This document shows, piece by piece, positions 28,185 to 36,365 of a stretch of DNA of 45,514 nt (positions are counted from its first letter, which is position 1; every line of letters starts with the position of its first letter). The DNA is from Enterococcus rivorum. GTDB lineage: Bacteria > Bacillota > Bacilli > Lactobacillales > Enterococcaceae. The notes beneath the pieces were generated by a model. That model saw only the letters and a list, made by a program, of their open reading frames with translations, had not been told where the DNA came from and searched no databases. Position numbers and translations under genes: made by a program. The DNA is taken from contig NZ_MIEK01000026.1 in NCBI RefSeq assembly GCF_001742285.1, positions 1-45,514 on the forward strand, given 5' to 3'.

Positions 28185-28305
28185 TACAACGGTGTTTTCG
28201 CATGATTAGAGTTATTTATTTGAAACAATTACTAGTAAATGCTAGTTCTTCTTTAAAATTTTTTATTAGTCGAACAGCAGTAGGAATAAAAGTTGGAGGG
28301 AACCA

Positions 28306-29469
28306 ATGGCTAAACGAGACTATTACGAAGTGCTAGGATTATCCAAAGGCGCTTCAGATGATGAAATAAAAAAAGCATACCGTAAGCTTTCTAAAAAATA
28401 TCACCCAGATATTAACAAAGAATCCGATGCAGAAGCGAAATTTAAAGAAGTATCCGAAGCCTATGAAATATTGAGTGATTCACAGAAAAAAGCGGCATAT
28501 GATCAATACGGTCATGCAGGTACCGATCCTAATTATGGTGGCGGTGGTGGATTTGGTGGATTCGGAGGCGGTGGATTTAGCAGCGCAGGCGGATTTGGCG
28601 GATTTGAAGATATTTTCGATTCTTTCTTTGGTGGCGGCGGACGTTCAGTTGATCCTAACGCTCCTAGGCAAGGTGCAGATTTACAATATACAATTAATCT
28701 TAAGTTCGAAGAAGCGATTTTTGGTGTTGAAAAAGAAATCAAATATAATCGTGAAGATAATTGTAGTACCTGTGGCGGAAATGGCGCGAAACCGGGCACG
28801 CATCCAGAGACTTGTCGTAAATGTCATGGTGCTGGAACGATTAACGTTGAGAGACAAACGCCGCTTGGTCGTGTAATGAGCCGACAAACGTGTGATGTTT
28901 GTCATGGAACAGGGAAAGAAATTAAAGAACCTTGTCCAACTTGTCATGGCACAGGCCATGAGAAAAAAGCCCATAGAGTCAAAGTCAATGTGCCCGCTGG
29001 TGTCGAAGATGGACAACAGATGCGCTTAGCAAATAAAGGTGAGGCCGGAACCAATGGTGGGCCTTATGGTGATCTTTATGTAGTCTTTAGTGTTGAAGAT
29101 AGTAATATTTTCGATCGTGATGGTGCTGAAATCTATTATGAGTTGCCTTTGAGCTTTGTTCAGGCGGCTTTAGGAGATGAAATTAAAGTGCCAACTGTTC
29201 ATGGAGATGTGAAGTTGAAAATTCCTGCTGGAACGCAAACTGGAACGAACTTCCGTCTAAGAGGAAAAGGTGCTCCGCGTTTACGTGGCGGAAGTAATGG
29301 CGATCAACATGTACAAGTGAAGATTATTACACCGAAAAACTTGAATCAAGAACAACTTGAAGCTTTAAGAGCTTTTGCTAAAGCTGGTGGACAAGAAGTA
29401 AGTGAGCAGCAAGAAGAAGGTTTTTTTGATAAAATGAAAGACGCTTTCGGTGGTAAGAAGAAAAGATAA
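28306..29469 (+). CDS. dnaJ: Chaperone DnaJ (Hsp40)
   Basis: 387 residues. J domain with YHPDIN (HPD motif) at ~32-37, a Gly/Phe-rich region (residues ~75-120), four zinc motifs ([32 protein letters not shown]), and the C-terminal peptide-binding domains ending in [13 protein letters not shown]. It delivers substrates to DnaK and stimulates its ATPase. GTTGGAGGG precedes the ATG. It has its own promoter and no HrcA site. Confidence 0.97.
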   Translation: MAKRDYYEVLGLSKGASDDEIKKAYRKLSKKYHPDINKESDAEAKFKEVSEAYEILSDSQKKAAYDQYGHAGTDPNYGGGGGFGGFGGGGFSSAGGFGGFEDIFDSFFGGGGRSVDPNAPRQGADLQYTINLKFEEAIFGVEKEIKYNREDNCSTCGGNGAKPGTHPETCRKCHGAGTINVERQTPLGRVMSRQTCDVCHGTGKEIKEPCPTCHGTGHEKKAHRVKVNVPAGVEDGQQMRLANKGEAGTNGGPYGDLYVVFSVEDSNIFDRDGAEIYYELPLSFVQAALGDEIKVPTVHGDVKLKIPAGTQTGTNFRLRGKGAPRLRGGSNGDQHVQVKIITPKNLNQEQLEALRAFAKAGGQEVSEQQEEGFFDKMKDAFGGKKKR

Positions 29470-29489
29470 GATGAAATAAAGTAAGTTAA

Positions 29490-29600
29490 AGTGGTTGAGA
29501 CAGAAGCCGTTTTTGGGCGAGAAATTGGACCGGAAAGCGTACGATACGCTTTATATACCGAGTGATTTTCGGAGAATTTCCGAAGATTCAGATTTTTGAC
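29490..29600. other. Structured intergenic segment after dnaJ
   Basis: Between dnaJ and the shared terminator lies a GC-richer stretch with nested inverted repeats. GTGGTT (about 29493) faces GACCAC (about 29598). Inside are AAAGCGTACGATACGCTTT, a hairpin whose stem is AAAGCGTA/TACGCTTT, and TTCGGAGAATTTCCGAA. No reading frame is visible. It may be an intergenic repeat or a structured 3' UTR. Confidence 0.45.
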
Positions 29601-29622
29601 CACCAATTATTCGGATTTAGAG

Positions 29623-29665
29623 GATAAAACAAAACTGATTTTTAGTTTTGTTTTATCTTTTTTTT
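29623..29665. terminator. Bidirectional terminator between dnaJ and the WYL regulator
   Basis: GATAAAACAAAACT (29623-29636) pairs perfectly with AGTTTTGTTTTATC (29644-29657), followed by eight T. The genes on both sides converge here. Confidence 0.85.
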
Positions 29666-29668
29666 GTT

Positions 29669-30601
29669 TTAATCATACAGAGAAAGCAACTTTCTAATTC
29701 GTTTTTTTAATTCGATTCGCACGTACTCAGGAGCGAGACATTCGCACCTTTCTCCTAACCCAAGTAAGAAATTATATCCATAGTCGTCGGCCATAAATCT
29801 TAATTCAACAGTTAAATATTGTTCATCTTCTTGGCAAAGGACAGTTATATTTCCAAATTTATCAATCAATTGATCTTTTAACGTGCGGTGTATTTTTAGT
29901 TGGATAGTGATTAATTCTTTTTTTGTCCATGGCTCACCACCTAGTGGTTTAGTGTTAAAAGCTCTAGGCTCAAATGTTTGAGAGAGTAGTTGGGCTTGGT
30001 CGATTCTAGAGAGTTTAAATGTTCTAAAGTCCTGCTTACTTTGACAATAGGCCTGTAGATACCAACTTATTTCTTTTAATACTAAACGATAGGGTTCAAC
30101 AATGCGTTTAGTTTTTTGACCTTTATTGTCTTCGTAATTGAAAGAGAATAGTTTATTTTGGTCCATTCCTTGTTTGATATTTTCTAAGACTGGCTGTGTT
30201 TTCCGATTACTGGTCCATGGCGTTAGGTCAACAGCGATTTGGTTTGCCTTGAATTCAATTTCTTCTGAAACATGTTCTGGTATTAAGGTTTTTATTTTTT
30301 CAAATGTGTGTTGTAAGTTGATTGGAGAAATATTATTAGCTAAGCTTTCTAGTGCGATTAGTAAAGAAGTAATATCAGAATTCGTAAAAAAACGCTTATC
30401 TATCTTGTAGTTTTCCATAATGCTAATTCCGCCCTTACTGCCAGTTTGGGTAGTAACCGGAATCCCTGATTGGGCAAGAGAATCTATATCTCGATAAATC
30501 GTTCGGACAGAAACTTCTAACATTTCCGCCAATCTAGAGGCGCTGATTTGCTTTTGTTCTAGCAAAATCATAATAATAGTGAGTAATCTTTCTGTTTTCA
30601 T
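29669..30601 (-). CDS. YafY-type HTH + WYL-domain transcriptional regulator
   Basis: 310 residues from ATG 30601, which has AGAAGGGA at the right distance; an upstream in-frame ATG at 30625 is less well placed. The N-terminal DeoR-like HTH reads TERLLTIIMILLEQKQISAS, then EMLEVSVRTIYRDIDSLAQ. The middle holds the WYL domain (FNYEDNKGQKTKRIVEPYRL, then WYLQAYCQSKQDFRTFKLSR), and a C-terminal WCX extension follows. WYL domains bind small ligands or nucleic acid. No target is evident; it is divergent from the eut leader. Confidence 0.88.
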   Translation of the reverse strand: MKTERLLTIIMILLEQKQISASRLAEMLEVSVRTIYRDIDSLAQSGIPVTTQTGSKGGISIMENYKIDKRFFTNSDITSLLIALESLANNISPINLQHTFEKIKTLIPEHVSEEIEFKANQIAVDLTPWTSNRKTQPVLENIKQGMDQNKLFSFNYEDNKGQKTKRIVEPYRLVLKEISWYLQAYCQSKQDFRTFKLSRIDQAQLLSQTFEPRAFNTKPLGGEPWTKKELITIQLKIHRTLKDQLIDKFGNITVLCQEDEQYLTVELRFMADDYGYNFLLGLGERCECLAPEYVRIELKKRIRKLLSLYD

Positions 30602-30742
30602 GGGGTTCCCTTCTTTCAAATCCATTTATGTATAAATGATGGATAAATAAGTGAAAATCTCTCTCTTTCATATTATAACCAAACTACAAGTATTTTAAGT
30701 CAAAAAAATCGAAATTTATCTTTTGAATTTCGAAAAAAGTTC

Positions 30743-30770
30743 TTGTTTCTTTTTCTTTCTGTGCTATAAT
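30743..30770 (+). promoter_or_regulatory. Promoter of the B12-riboswitch RNA (eutX-like)
   Basis: TTGTTT (30743-30748), 16-base spacer, TATAAT (30765-30770) with TG just upstream (TGCTATAAT). It starts the 400-base leader before eutG. Confidence 0.75.
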
Positions 30771-30784
30771 ATGGATGTATAAAT

Positions 30785-30930
30785 TGAATATGCGTAAGTT
30801 TCAATGGAAATTTGGTTAGATTCCAATACGGTCCCGCCACTGTAAAGAGCATTTTTTGCTATAAGTCAGGTCTTTAGAACTTATGTACCCGTAATACTGT
30901 TTCGAGGCAAAACAGTAGGACACATTAAAA
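30785..30930 (+). ncRNA. Adenosylcobalamin riboswitch
   Basis: Diagnostic B12-box sequence GGTCCCGCCACTGTAA lies at 30831-30846. It is preceded by TTTGGTTAGATTCCAATA and followed by AAGTCAGGTC (30861-30870). The hairpin ACTGTTT-CGAGGCA-AAACAGT (30897-30917) fits the 3' pseudoknot arm. Family knowledge: class I cobalamin riboswitch, ligand AdoCbl, the cofactor of ethanolamine ammonia-lyase. Together with the downstream dual hairpin this matches the EutX RNA described in E. faecalis (Rli55 in Listeria). Confidence 0.9.
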
Positions 30931-30984
30931 AGTGACTATTGATAATCGTTTTTCGGTTATTAAATAGAGTGAACCAATTAATGT

Positions 30985-31025
30985 GGCGCTTGTACGACGA
31001 AGTACAACGGTTAAGCCTATTTTTT
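30985..31025 (+). terminator. Riboswitch-controlled terminator T1
   Basis: GGC..TTGTAC-GACGAA-GTACAA..GCC is followed by TATTTTTT. It lies between the riboswitch and the ANTAR hairpins. In the known EutX model AdoCbl binding favours termination here, giving a short RNA without the EutV-binding hairpins. Confidence 0.7.
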
Positions 31026-31067
31026 GTGTTCATTTATAGTAAAAAACATAAATATTAAATAAAAATT

Positions 31068-31107
31068 AAAACACAAGGTAGTGTTTTTTTACAAGCAAAG
31101 AAGCTGT
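31068..31107 (+). promoter_or_regulatory. ANTAR dual hairpin (EutV site) in the eutX-like RNA
   Basis: P1: AAAACAC-AAGGTA-GTGTTTT (31068-31087). P2: ACAAGC-AAAGAA-GCTGT (31091-31107, one bulged A). Both have six-base loops with A at position 1 and G at position 4, the recognition rule for ANTAR proteins. Full-length RNA made without AdoCbl would sequester EutV; P2 also overlaps the terminator upstream of eutG, so bound EutV could act as antiterminator there. Confidence 0.8.
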
Positions 31108-31143
31108 AAAGAAGATGGAGTCCGTCTTTTTTGCGGCTTTTTT
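31101..31143 (+). terminator. Terminator T2 upstream of eutG
   Basis: AAGCTG (31101-31106) pairs with CGGCTT (31134-31139), and the inner AAGAAGATGG pairs with CCGTCTTTTT, allowing G-T pairs. A T run follows at 31138-31143. The 5' arm shares bases with P2, so the two structures exclude each other. Confidence 0.8.
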
Positions 31144-31190
31144 ATGACTAAGGGAGCAACATTAAAAAAATGTTAAAGAAGGGGCAACGA

Positions 31191-32324
31191 ATGGAGACAA
31201 TTAATTTTCCAACTAAGCTACATATCGGAACAGATGTGCTAAAAAATTTAGAAGTATATGAAAATCAGCGGATATTTATTGTAACTGATCCTTTTATGGT
31301 TCAATCAAATAAAATTGAAGAAATTACTGCTTATCTAAAAGAGAAAAACGAAGTGAAGATTTTCAGTAATATTATTCCTGATCCACCGATTGAAAATGTT
31401 GTAAATGGTATAGAGATTATGTCAGCGTTTAACCCGACTTTACTTTTTGCCGTTGGAGGAGGTTCTCCAATAGACGCTGGGAAAGCAATGAAATTTTTCG
31501 GAAAGCAACTAGGAAAAATTGAGGATATACCTTTGATTGTAATTCCAACAACTAGTGGAACAGGATCGGAAGTAACGAATTTTTCGGTTATTACAAATCA
31601 AGATAAGGGTGTAAAATATCCTTTAGTAACAGCAGATATACAACCAGATGAAGCATATTTAGCTTCAGAGTTGGTAATTAGTGCTCCGCCAAGTATTACG
31701 GCTGATACAGGGATGGATGTGTTAACTCACGCATTAGAATCCTATGTTTCCACTAAAGCAAATGATTTTTCGGATGCTTTATGCGAAAAAGTAGTTGTTC
31801 TAGTTTTTGATTATTTGGCGAAATGTTATGAGAATGGACAAGACAAAGAAGCAAGAGAAAAAATGCATCATGCTTCTTGCATGGCAGGTATGGCATTCAA
31901 TTTGACTTCACTTGGAATTAATCATGGAATTGCGCATGCAGCTGGTGCGAAATTGCATGTAGCTCATGGCAGATTAAATACTATTCTATTAAACGAAGTG
32001 ATTCAGTTTAATGCTGGATGCGGGTCTTTCAATACGGATTTTGATGAGCGAACTGCAACAAAGTATGCTTATTTATCTACACTGTTAGGCTATGATAGTT
32101 CAACTCCTAAAACGGGTGTTAGAAACCTAACTCGTGCAATCACACAATTAAAGAAAAAATTAGCGATGCCAAGCACATTGAAAGAAGCTGGTATTACCTC
32201 AGGGAAATTCAATGAATTCAAAGAGGAAATTGCTGAGAGTGCACTATTAGATGGGTGTACAGCGACTAATCCAAAGCAACCGACCAAAAAAGACATTGAG
32301 AAAATTTTAGAAACTATAAAATAA
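31191..32324 (+). CDS. eutG: Iron-containing alcohol dehydrogenase EutG
   Basis: 377 residues from ATG 31191, which has AAGAAGGGGC 6 bases upstream. The ATG at 31170 is in frame but too far from its AGGGAG. Group III alcohol dehydrogenase: nucleotide region AVGGGSPIDAGKAMKF, then PTTSGTGSEVTNFSVITN; metal-binding histidines in LTHALESY and GINHGIAHAAGAKLHV. It reduces acetaldehyde to ethanol and recycles NADH in the microcompartment. First gene of the eut operon, behind the riboswitch RNA and terminator T2. Confidence 0.92.
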   Translation: METINFPTKLHIGTDVLKNLEVYENQRIFIVTDPFMVQSNKIEEITAYLKEKNEVKIFSNIIPDPPIENVVNGIEIMSAFNPTLLFAVGGGSPIDAGKAMKFFGKQLGKIEDIPLIVIPTTSGTGSEVTNFSVITNQDKGVKYPLVTADIQPDEAYLASELVISAPPSITADTGMDVLTHALESYVSTKANDFSDALCEKVVVLVFDYLAKCYENGQDKEAREKMHHASCMAGMAFNLTSLGINHGIAHAAGAKLHVAHGRLNTILLNEVIQFNAGCGSFNTDFDERTATKYAYLSTLLGYDSSTPKTGVRNLTRAITQLKKKLAMPSTLKEAGITSGKFNEFKEEIAESALLDGCTATNPKQPTKKDIEKILETIK

Positions 32325-32397
32325 GTTAATTAATTGTTGTCCATATAAAAAAAGCATGATAATGTTAATTATCTAGAAAAAAGAGGAGGTGGAATAA

Positions 32398-32742
32398 TTG
32401 TCTGAAAAGCAACGAATGATTCAGGAATATGTCCCTGGTAAACAGATAACTTTAGCGCATATTATTGCTAATCCTAATCCAGAGATTTATGAAAAACTAG
32501 GATTGCTTGATGTAGAAACGAATGCGATTGGCATTTTGACCATTACTCCTAGTGAAGCGGCAATTATTGCTGTAGATATAGCAACAAAGGCTGGCGACAT
32601 TAAAATTGGTTTTATTGATCGATTTAGTGGCTCAGTTGTGATTACTGGAGATATATCTTCAGTTGAATCAGCATTGTCAGAAGTTTTATCAGGACTTGGA
32701 AACATTTTAGGCTTTAATGAAACACGCATTACAAAAACATAA
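32398..32742 (+). CDS. eutS: BMC shell protein EutS
   Basis: 114 residues from TTG 32398 with a strong AGAGGAGGTGG. Permuted BMC domain: [40 protein letters not shown] and [20 protein letters not shown]. EutS forms bent hexamers in the compartment shell. The 73 bases after eutG carry only a small GATAAT/ATTATC hairpin and no ANTAR pair, so eutS is probably read from eutG. Confidence 0.95.
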   Translation: MSEKQRMIQEYVPGKQITLAHIIANPNPEIYEKLGLLDVETNAIGILTITPSEAAIIAVDIATKAGDIKIGFIDRFSGSVVITGDISSVESALSEVLSGLGNILGFNETRITKT

Positions 32743-32762
32743 ATAGAAAAGGATGAACCATT

Positions 32763-33338
32763 ATGAACGGAAGAATTGTCATTGTGGACGATGAACCTAT
32801 TACAAGAATGGATATCCGGGGGATGCTAGAAGCAGAGAACTACGAAGTTGTAGGGGAAGCTTCTGACGGAATAGAGGCAATCGAACTCTGTAAAAAACAT
32901 CTACCCGACTTAGTAATCATGGATATTAGCATGCCACTTCTTGATGGCTTAAAAGCAAGTAAAAAGATTTTAGATGAAAAGTATACCAAATCAATTATTC
33001 TTTTAACGGCTTATAGTGACAAAGAAAACATCGAGAAAGCAAAGAAATATGGAGTAAGTGGCTATTTAGTGAAACCAATCATGGAAAAATCATTAACACC
33101 GATGGTTGAAGTTGCTATTGCGAACGGTGCTAAAACAAGAGAATACGAATTATCGCTAGAAAAATTAACAAAGAAGTTGTCTGATCGTAAATTGATTGAG
33201 AAAGCCAAAGGAATTATTATGGTGGAACAGAAATTATCAGAAGAAGAAGCGTATCAATTGTTACGTGAACTTAGCATGAATAAGCGATGTCCGATTTCTG
33301 AAATTGCTGAAATGTTTGTGGTATCTGATGATGATTGA
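32763..33338 (+). CDS. eutV: Response regulator EutV with ANTAR RNA-binding domain
   Basis: 191 residues. Receiver domain: IVDDEPITRMDIRGMLEAE, phosphorylated Asp in DLVIMDISMPLLDG, then LLTAYSD and the Lys of VKPIMEKS. After a coiled-coil linker comes the ANTAR domain at the C-terminus (KAKGIIMVEQKLSEEEAYQL, then RELSMNKRCPISEIAEM). Family knowledge: phosphorylated EutV dimerises, binds paired hexaloop hairpins and stops terminators from forming. Three such sites are visible in this window (31068, 34761, 45153). It overlaps eutW. Confidence 0.96.
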   Translation: MNGRIVIVDDEPITRMDIRGMLEAENYEVVGEASDGIEAIELCKKHLPDLVIMDISMPLLDGLKASKKILDEKYTKSIILLTAYSDKENIEKAKKYGVSGYLVKPIMEKSLTPMVEVAIANGAKTREYELSLEKLTKKLSDRKLIEKAKGIIMVEQKLSEEEAYQLLRELSMNKRCPISEIAEMFVVSDDD

Positions 33339-34752
33339 AGAGATGGAAACTCGACTTAGTGCATTGTGTCAGGAGTATACAGCTCTTTCTCAAGAAGACA
33401 TTCAAGAATTGATTTTTCAAGCAGAAAAAATTATCGTAAGAAATCTTTATCCTGATAACGATGTGTTTATAGATGTGATGAACGAATTGACAGGGGATGC
33501 GATTGTTGTATTCCAAAGAGGACCACTAACCAAGAAGTCTCTTTATTCAAAAGATATTGTTGGTGAAAAAGCGGAACGACACAATGAAGCAGCAGTTTAT
33601 CGGACGTTTGAGACATCATTGAATACTGTTGGCTTATTAGCAAGGTCTCAAGAAGACGTGATGTTACGCCAGAGAGTCTATCCGATTCGAAATCAACAGA
33701 AAAATATTGGCGTGGTCATTGTAGAAGATTCTGTCAATGAAAAAATAAAAAATTCACTGTCGGCTAGAGATAGTGAACAAAACTATCAAAATGCGCAAAT
33801 TCCTATGACATTTAAAGACTTTGTCACAGATAACATTGACGAAGGAATGTTAATTTTCAATAGTAAGGGCTATTTAGTTCAAATGAATCGAGCAGTGGAG
33901 TCTTATTATCATAGCTTTGGTTATTTAGATGACATACTAGGGATGCACTATGATAATTTGTCACTAGATTTATCCACCTTTGAACAATTAAATTATTTAA
34001 GATCCAGAAATGAATTGCACAATACGATGGAAAAAGAAATTATATTTGGCAACTATCATTTTGAAATGAAATATATATTTGTTGAAACTGAAGGGATCTT
34101 AATTGTTATTTTGCATGACATTACAGAAGTGCGAAAAAAAGAGGCAGAAATCAGCAATAAATCAGTTGTAATCCAGGAAATTCACCACAGAGTAAAAAAT
34201 AATTTACAAAGTGTTGTTTCTCTTTTAAGGATACAGGCAAGAAGATGTTCTACGGAAGAAGCCCAAAAAGTCTTGACTGAAAGTGTGTATCGAATTATGG
34301 CTATTGCCAGAACTCATGAATTACTATCAAAACAACTGGAAGATAATATCTCGTTAAAAGCAGTCTTAGATTCTGTTATTGAAAATATGCGTAGATGCTA
34401 TGAGAATTTATATCATATTAATATTGAATCAGAAATTGATGACCAACTAATTTTAAATAGTGATGTTGTTGTGACGATTGCCTTAGTTGTCAATGAATTA
34501 ATTCAAAATTGTTTTGACCACGCTTTTATAGGTCGCGATACAGGATTCATTCAAGTTCGAGTCGTAGAAGAAAATCAATATGTCTACATTACGATTAAGG
34601 ATAACGGTGTTGGCTACGAAAAAGAAAAAACAGAACAAAATAATTTGGGCTTACAAATTGTTAATAGTTATGTAAAAGAAAAACTAAGAGGGAAGCTTAA
34701 AATAACTTCCAATGCTAGAGGTACAGAAACTTCTTTCTATTTTAAAAAATAA
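33328..34752 (+). CDS. eutW: Sensor histidine kinase EutW
   Basis: 474 residues from ATG 33328 (ATG 33331 is equally possible); it overlaps the end of eutV by 11 bases, suggesting coupled translation. There is no membrane segment. Order: N-terminal sensory region (residues ~1-160), PAS-like domain (MLIFNSKGYLVQMNRAVESY), HisKA_2 with the phospho-histidine in IQEIHHRVKNNLQSVVSLL, and the ATPase domain (VVNELIQNCFDHAF, IKDNGVGYEK, NLGLQIVNSYVKEKL). In E. faecalis, EutW senses ethanolamine and phosphorylates EutV. Confidence 0.95.
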   Translation: MMIEEMETRLSALCQEYTALSQEDIQELIFQAEKIIVRNLYPDNDVFIDVMNELTGDAIVVFQRGPLTKKSLYSKDIVGEKAERHNEAAVYRTFETSLNTVGLLARSQEDVMLRQRVYPIRNQQKNIGVVIVEDSVNEKIKNSLSARDSEQNYQNAQIPMTFKDFVTDNIDEGMLIFNSKGYLVQMNRAVESYYHSFGYLDDILGMHYDNLSLDLSTFEQLNYLRSRNELHNTMEKEIIFGNYHFEMKYIFVETEGILIVILHDITEVRKKEAEISNKSVVIQEIHHRVKNNLQSVVSLLRIQARRCSTEEAQKVLTESVYRIMAIARTHELLSKQLEDNISLKAVLDSVIENMRRCYENLYHINIESEIDDQLILNSDVVVTIALVVNELIQNCFDHAFIGRDTGFIQVRVVEENQYVYITIKDNGVGYEKEKTEQNNLGLQIVNSYVKEKLRGKLKITSNARGTETSFYFKK

Positions 34753-34760
34753 AATAATCA

Positions 34761-34800
34761 ATAGACAAGGTCGTCTATTTCGGATAAGCAAAGACGCTTA
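34761..34800 (+). promoter_or_regulatory. ANTAR dual hairpin upstream of eutA
   Basis: P1: ATAGAC-AAGGTC-GTCTAT (34761-34778). P2: TAAGC-AAAGAC-GCTTA (34785-34800). Both loops are six bases with A1 and G4. P2 uses bases of the following terminator, the classical layout for EutV antitermination. Confidence 0.9.
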
Positions 34801-34835
34801 AAAATCTCTATTTTAGAGTTTTTTAAGCGTCTTTT
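34790..34835 (+). terminator. EutV-controlled terminator before eutA
   Basis: AAGACGCTTAAAAA pairs with TTTTTTAAGCGTCTT, followed by TTTC. Its 5' arm starts inside the P2 hairpin of the ANTAR site. Confidence 0.88.
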
Positions 34836-34889
34836 TCAGACACACCCCAATCAGTAACAAAAAAAGATTTTAGAAAAGGATGTGAAAAA

Positions 34890-36317
34890 ATGATTGAATC
34901 AATGCTAAGTGTTGGAATTGATTTAGGAACGTCGACAACGCAAATGGTTATTTCCAAATTAACGATGAATAATATGGCCTCAGCTTTTACTATTCCAAGA
35001 ATTGAAATAACAAGTAAAGAAGTTTTATTTCGAAGTGACATTATTTTTACACCTTTGAAAGATCGGAACGTTATTGACGTAGATGCTATCAAACAATTTC
35101 TTGATACTCAATATTTAAAGTCAGGAATAAAAAAAGACGAGATTCAAATTGGTGCTGTAATTATCACTGGTGAAACAGCTCGTAAAGAAAATTCCAGTTC
35201 CGTTTTACAAGCAATGAGTGGTTATGCGGGTGATTTTGTAGTAGCGACAGCAGGACCAGATTTAGAGAGTATTATTGCTGGAAAAGGTGCTGGGGCTCAA
35301 TCATATTCTAAGGAATACCACACTTCAGTAGCCAATCTAGATATTGGTGGAGGAACAACGAATCTGGTTTTGTTTAAAGATGATGATTTGTTAGACACTG
35401 CTTGTTTTGATATTGGTGGACGACTTATTCGAGTAGATAAACTTTCCAAAAAAATTACGTATATATCTCCCAAGCTAAAACAAATAATTGAAAAAGAAGA
35501 TTGGCAAATTCAGGAAGGTACGACAGCGTCAGCAGAAATTTTGATGCCGATTATAAAAATCTTAGTAGCAGTTCTTGAAAATAGTGTGGGGCTTGGTACT
35601 TTGAATCCTTATTACGAATTGTTAGTTACAAATAAAGCGCTGAAACTGCAATCACCGATTGAATGTCTTTCATTTTCTGGTGGGGTTGCCGATTGTATTC
35701 AAGAAAATCAATTAGATTTATTTGAATATGGAGATATTGGACTTTTGCTAGGAAGAGAGTTAGCAAAATCTAGACTTTTTGAAGAAAAAAAAGTGATTCA
35801 ATCAGCAGAAACAATCAGAGCGACAGTGGTTGGTGCAGGTTCTCATACAACAAAAGTTAGTGGTAGTACGATTACTTATGATAAAAAAGTACTTCCAGTT
35901 AAAAATATACCCGTCTTGAAATTATCAAAAGTTGATGAACAAGGCACTAAGTTAGATTTAGCAACAAGTATTAAAGAAAAACTGAATTGGTTTACAGTCA
36001 ATAATGAAAGCCAAGCAGTAGCCTTAGGCTTAACTGGAACGGTTAGTCCTAGTTTTCAAGAAATATCAGATACGGCCAAAGCAATCGTTCAAGGTTTTGA
36101 GGAACAAATTGCTAAAAAGTACCCACTAATTATTATTTTACAAGAAGATAATGGAAAATCGCTAGGTCAGTCTTTATATGCCAATCTACCAAAAGATTAT
36201 CCTTTCGTTTGTATAGATGGGATTCAAGTAGAAAATGGCGATTATGTGGATATCGGGATGCCGATTATTAATGGAAGTGTATTACCTGTGGTAGTTAAAA
36301 CATTAGTGTTTGAGTAG
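34890..36317 (+). CDS. eutA: Ethanolamine ammonia-lyase reactivase EutA
   Basis: 475 residues. Actin-like ATPase fold: VGIDLGTSTTQMVISKL at the start, VIITGETARKENSS, then the second phosphate loop ANLDIGGGTTNLVLF and LSFSGGVADCI. EutA removes damaged cobalamin from EutBC. AAGGATGTG precedes the ATG. It follows the antitermination site, so eutA and everything downstream should depend on EutV. Confidence 0.95.
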   Translation: MIESMLSVGIDLGTSTTQMVISKLTMNNMASAFTIPRIEITSKEVLFRSDIIFTPLKDRNVIDVDAIKQFLDTQYLKSGIKKDEIQIGAVIITGETARKENSSSVLQAMSGYAGDFVVATAGPDLESIIAGKGAGAQSYSKEYHTSVANLDIGGGTTNLVLFKDDDLLDTACFDIGGRLIRVDKLSKKITYISPKLKQIIEKEDWQIQEGTTASAEILMPIIKILVAVLENSVGLGTLNPYYELLVTNKALKLQSPIECLSFSGGVADCIQENQLDLFEYGDIGLLLGRELAKSRLFEEKKVIQSAETIRATVVGAGSHTTKVSGSTITYDKKVLPVKNIPVLKLSKVDEQGTKLDLATSIKEKLNWFTVNNESQAVALGLTGTVSPSFQEISDTAKAIVQGFEEQIAKKYPLIIILQEDNGKSLGQSLYANLPKDYPFVCIDGIQVENGDYVDIGMPIINGSVLPVVVKTLVFE

Positions 36318-36365
36318 AGCACGAGGTTTATAATTATAAAAATCTATAAAGGAGGCTTTTATTTC

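Noticed and set aside
32325-32397. Possible ANTAR site between eutG and eutS, as exists in E. faecalis.
   Set aside because: The only hairpin (GATAAT/ATTATC) has a four-base loop without the A1/G4 pattern, and no terminator is present.
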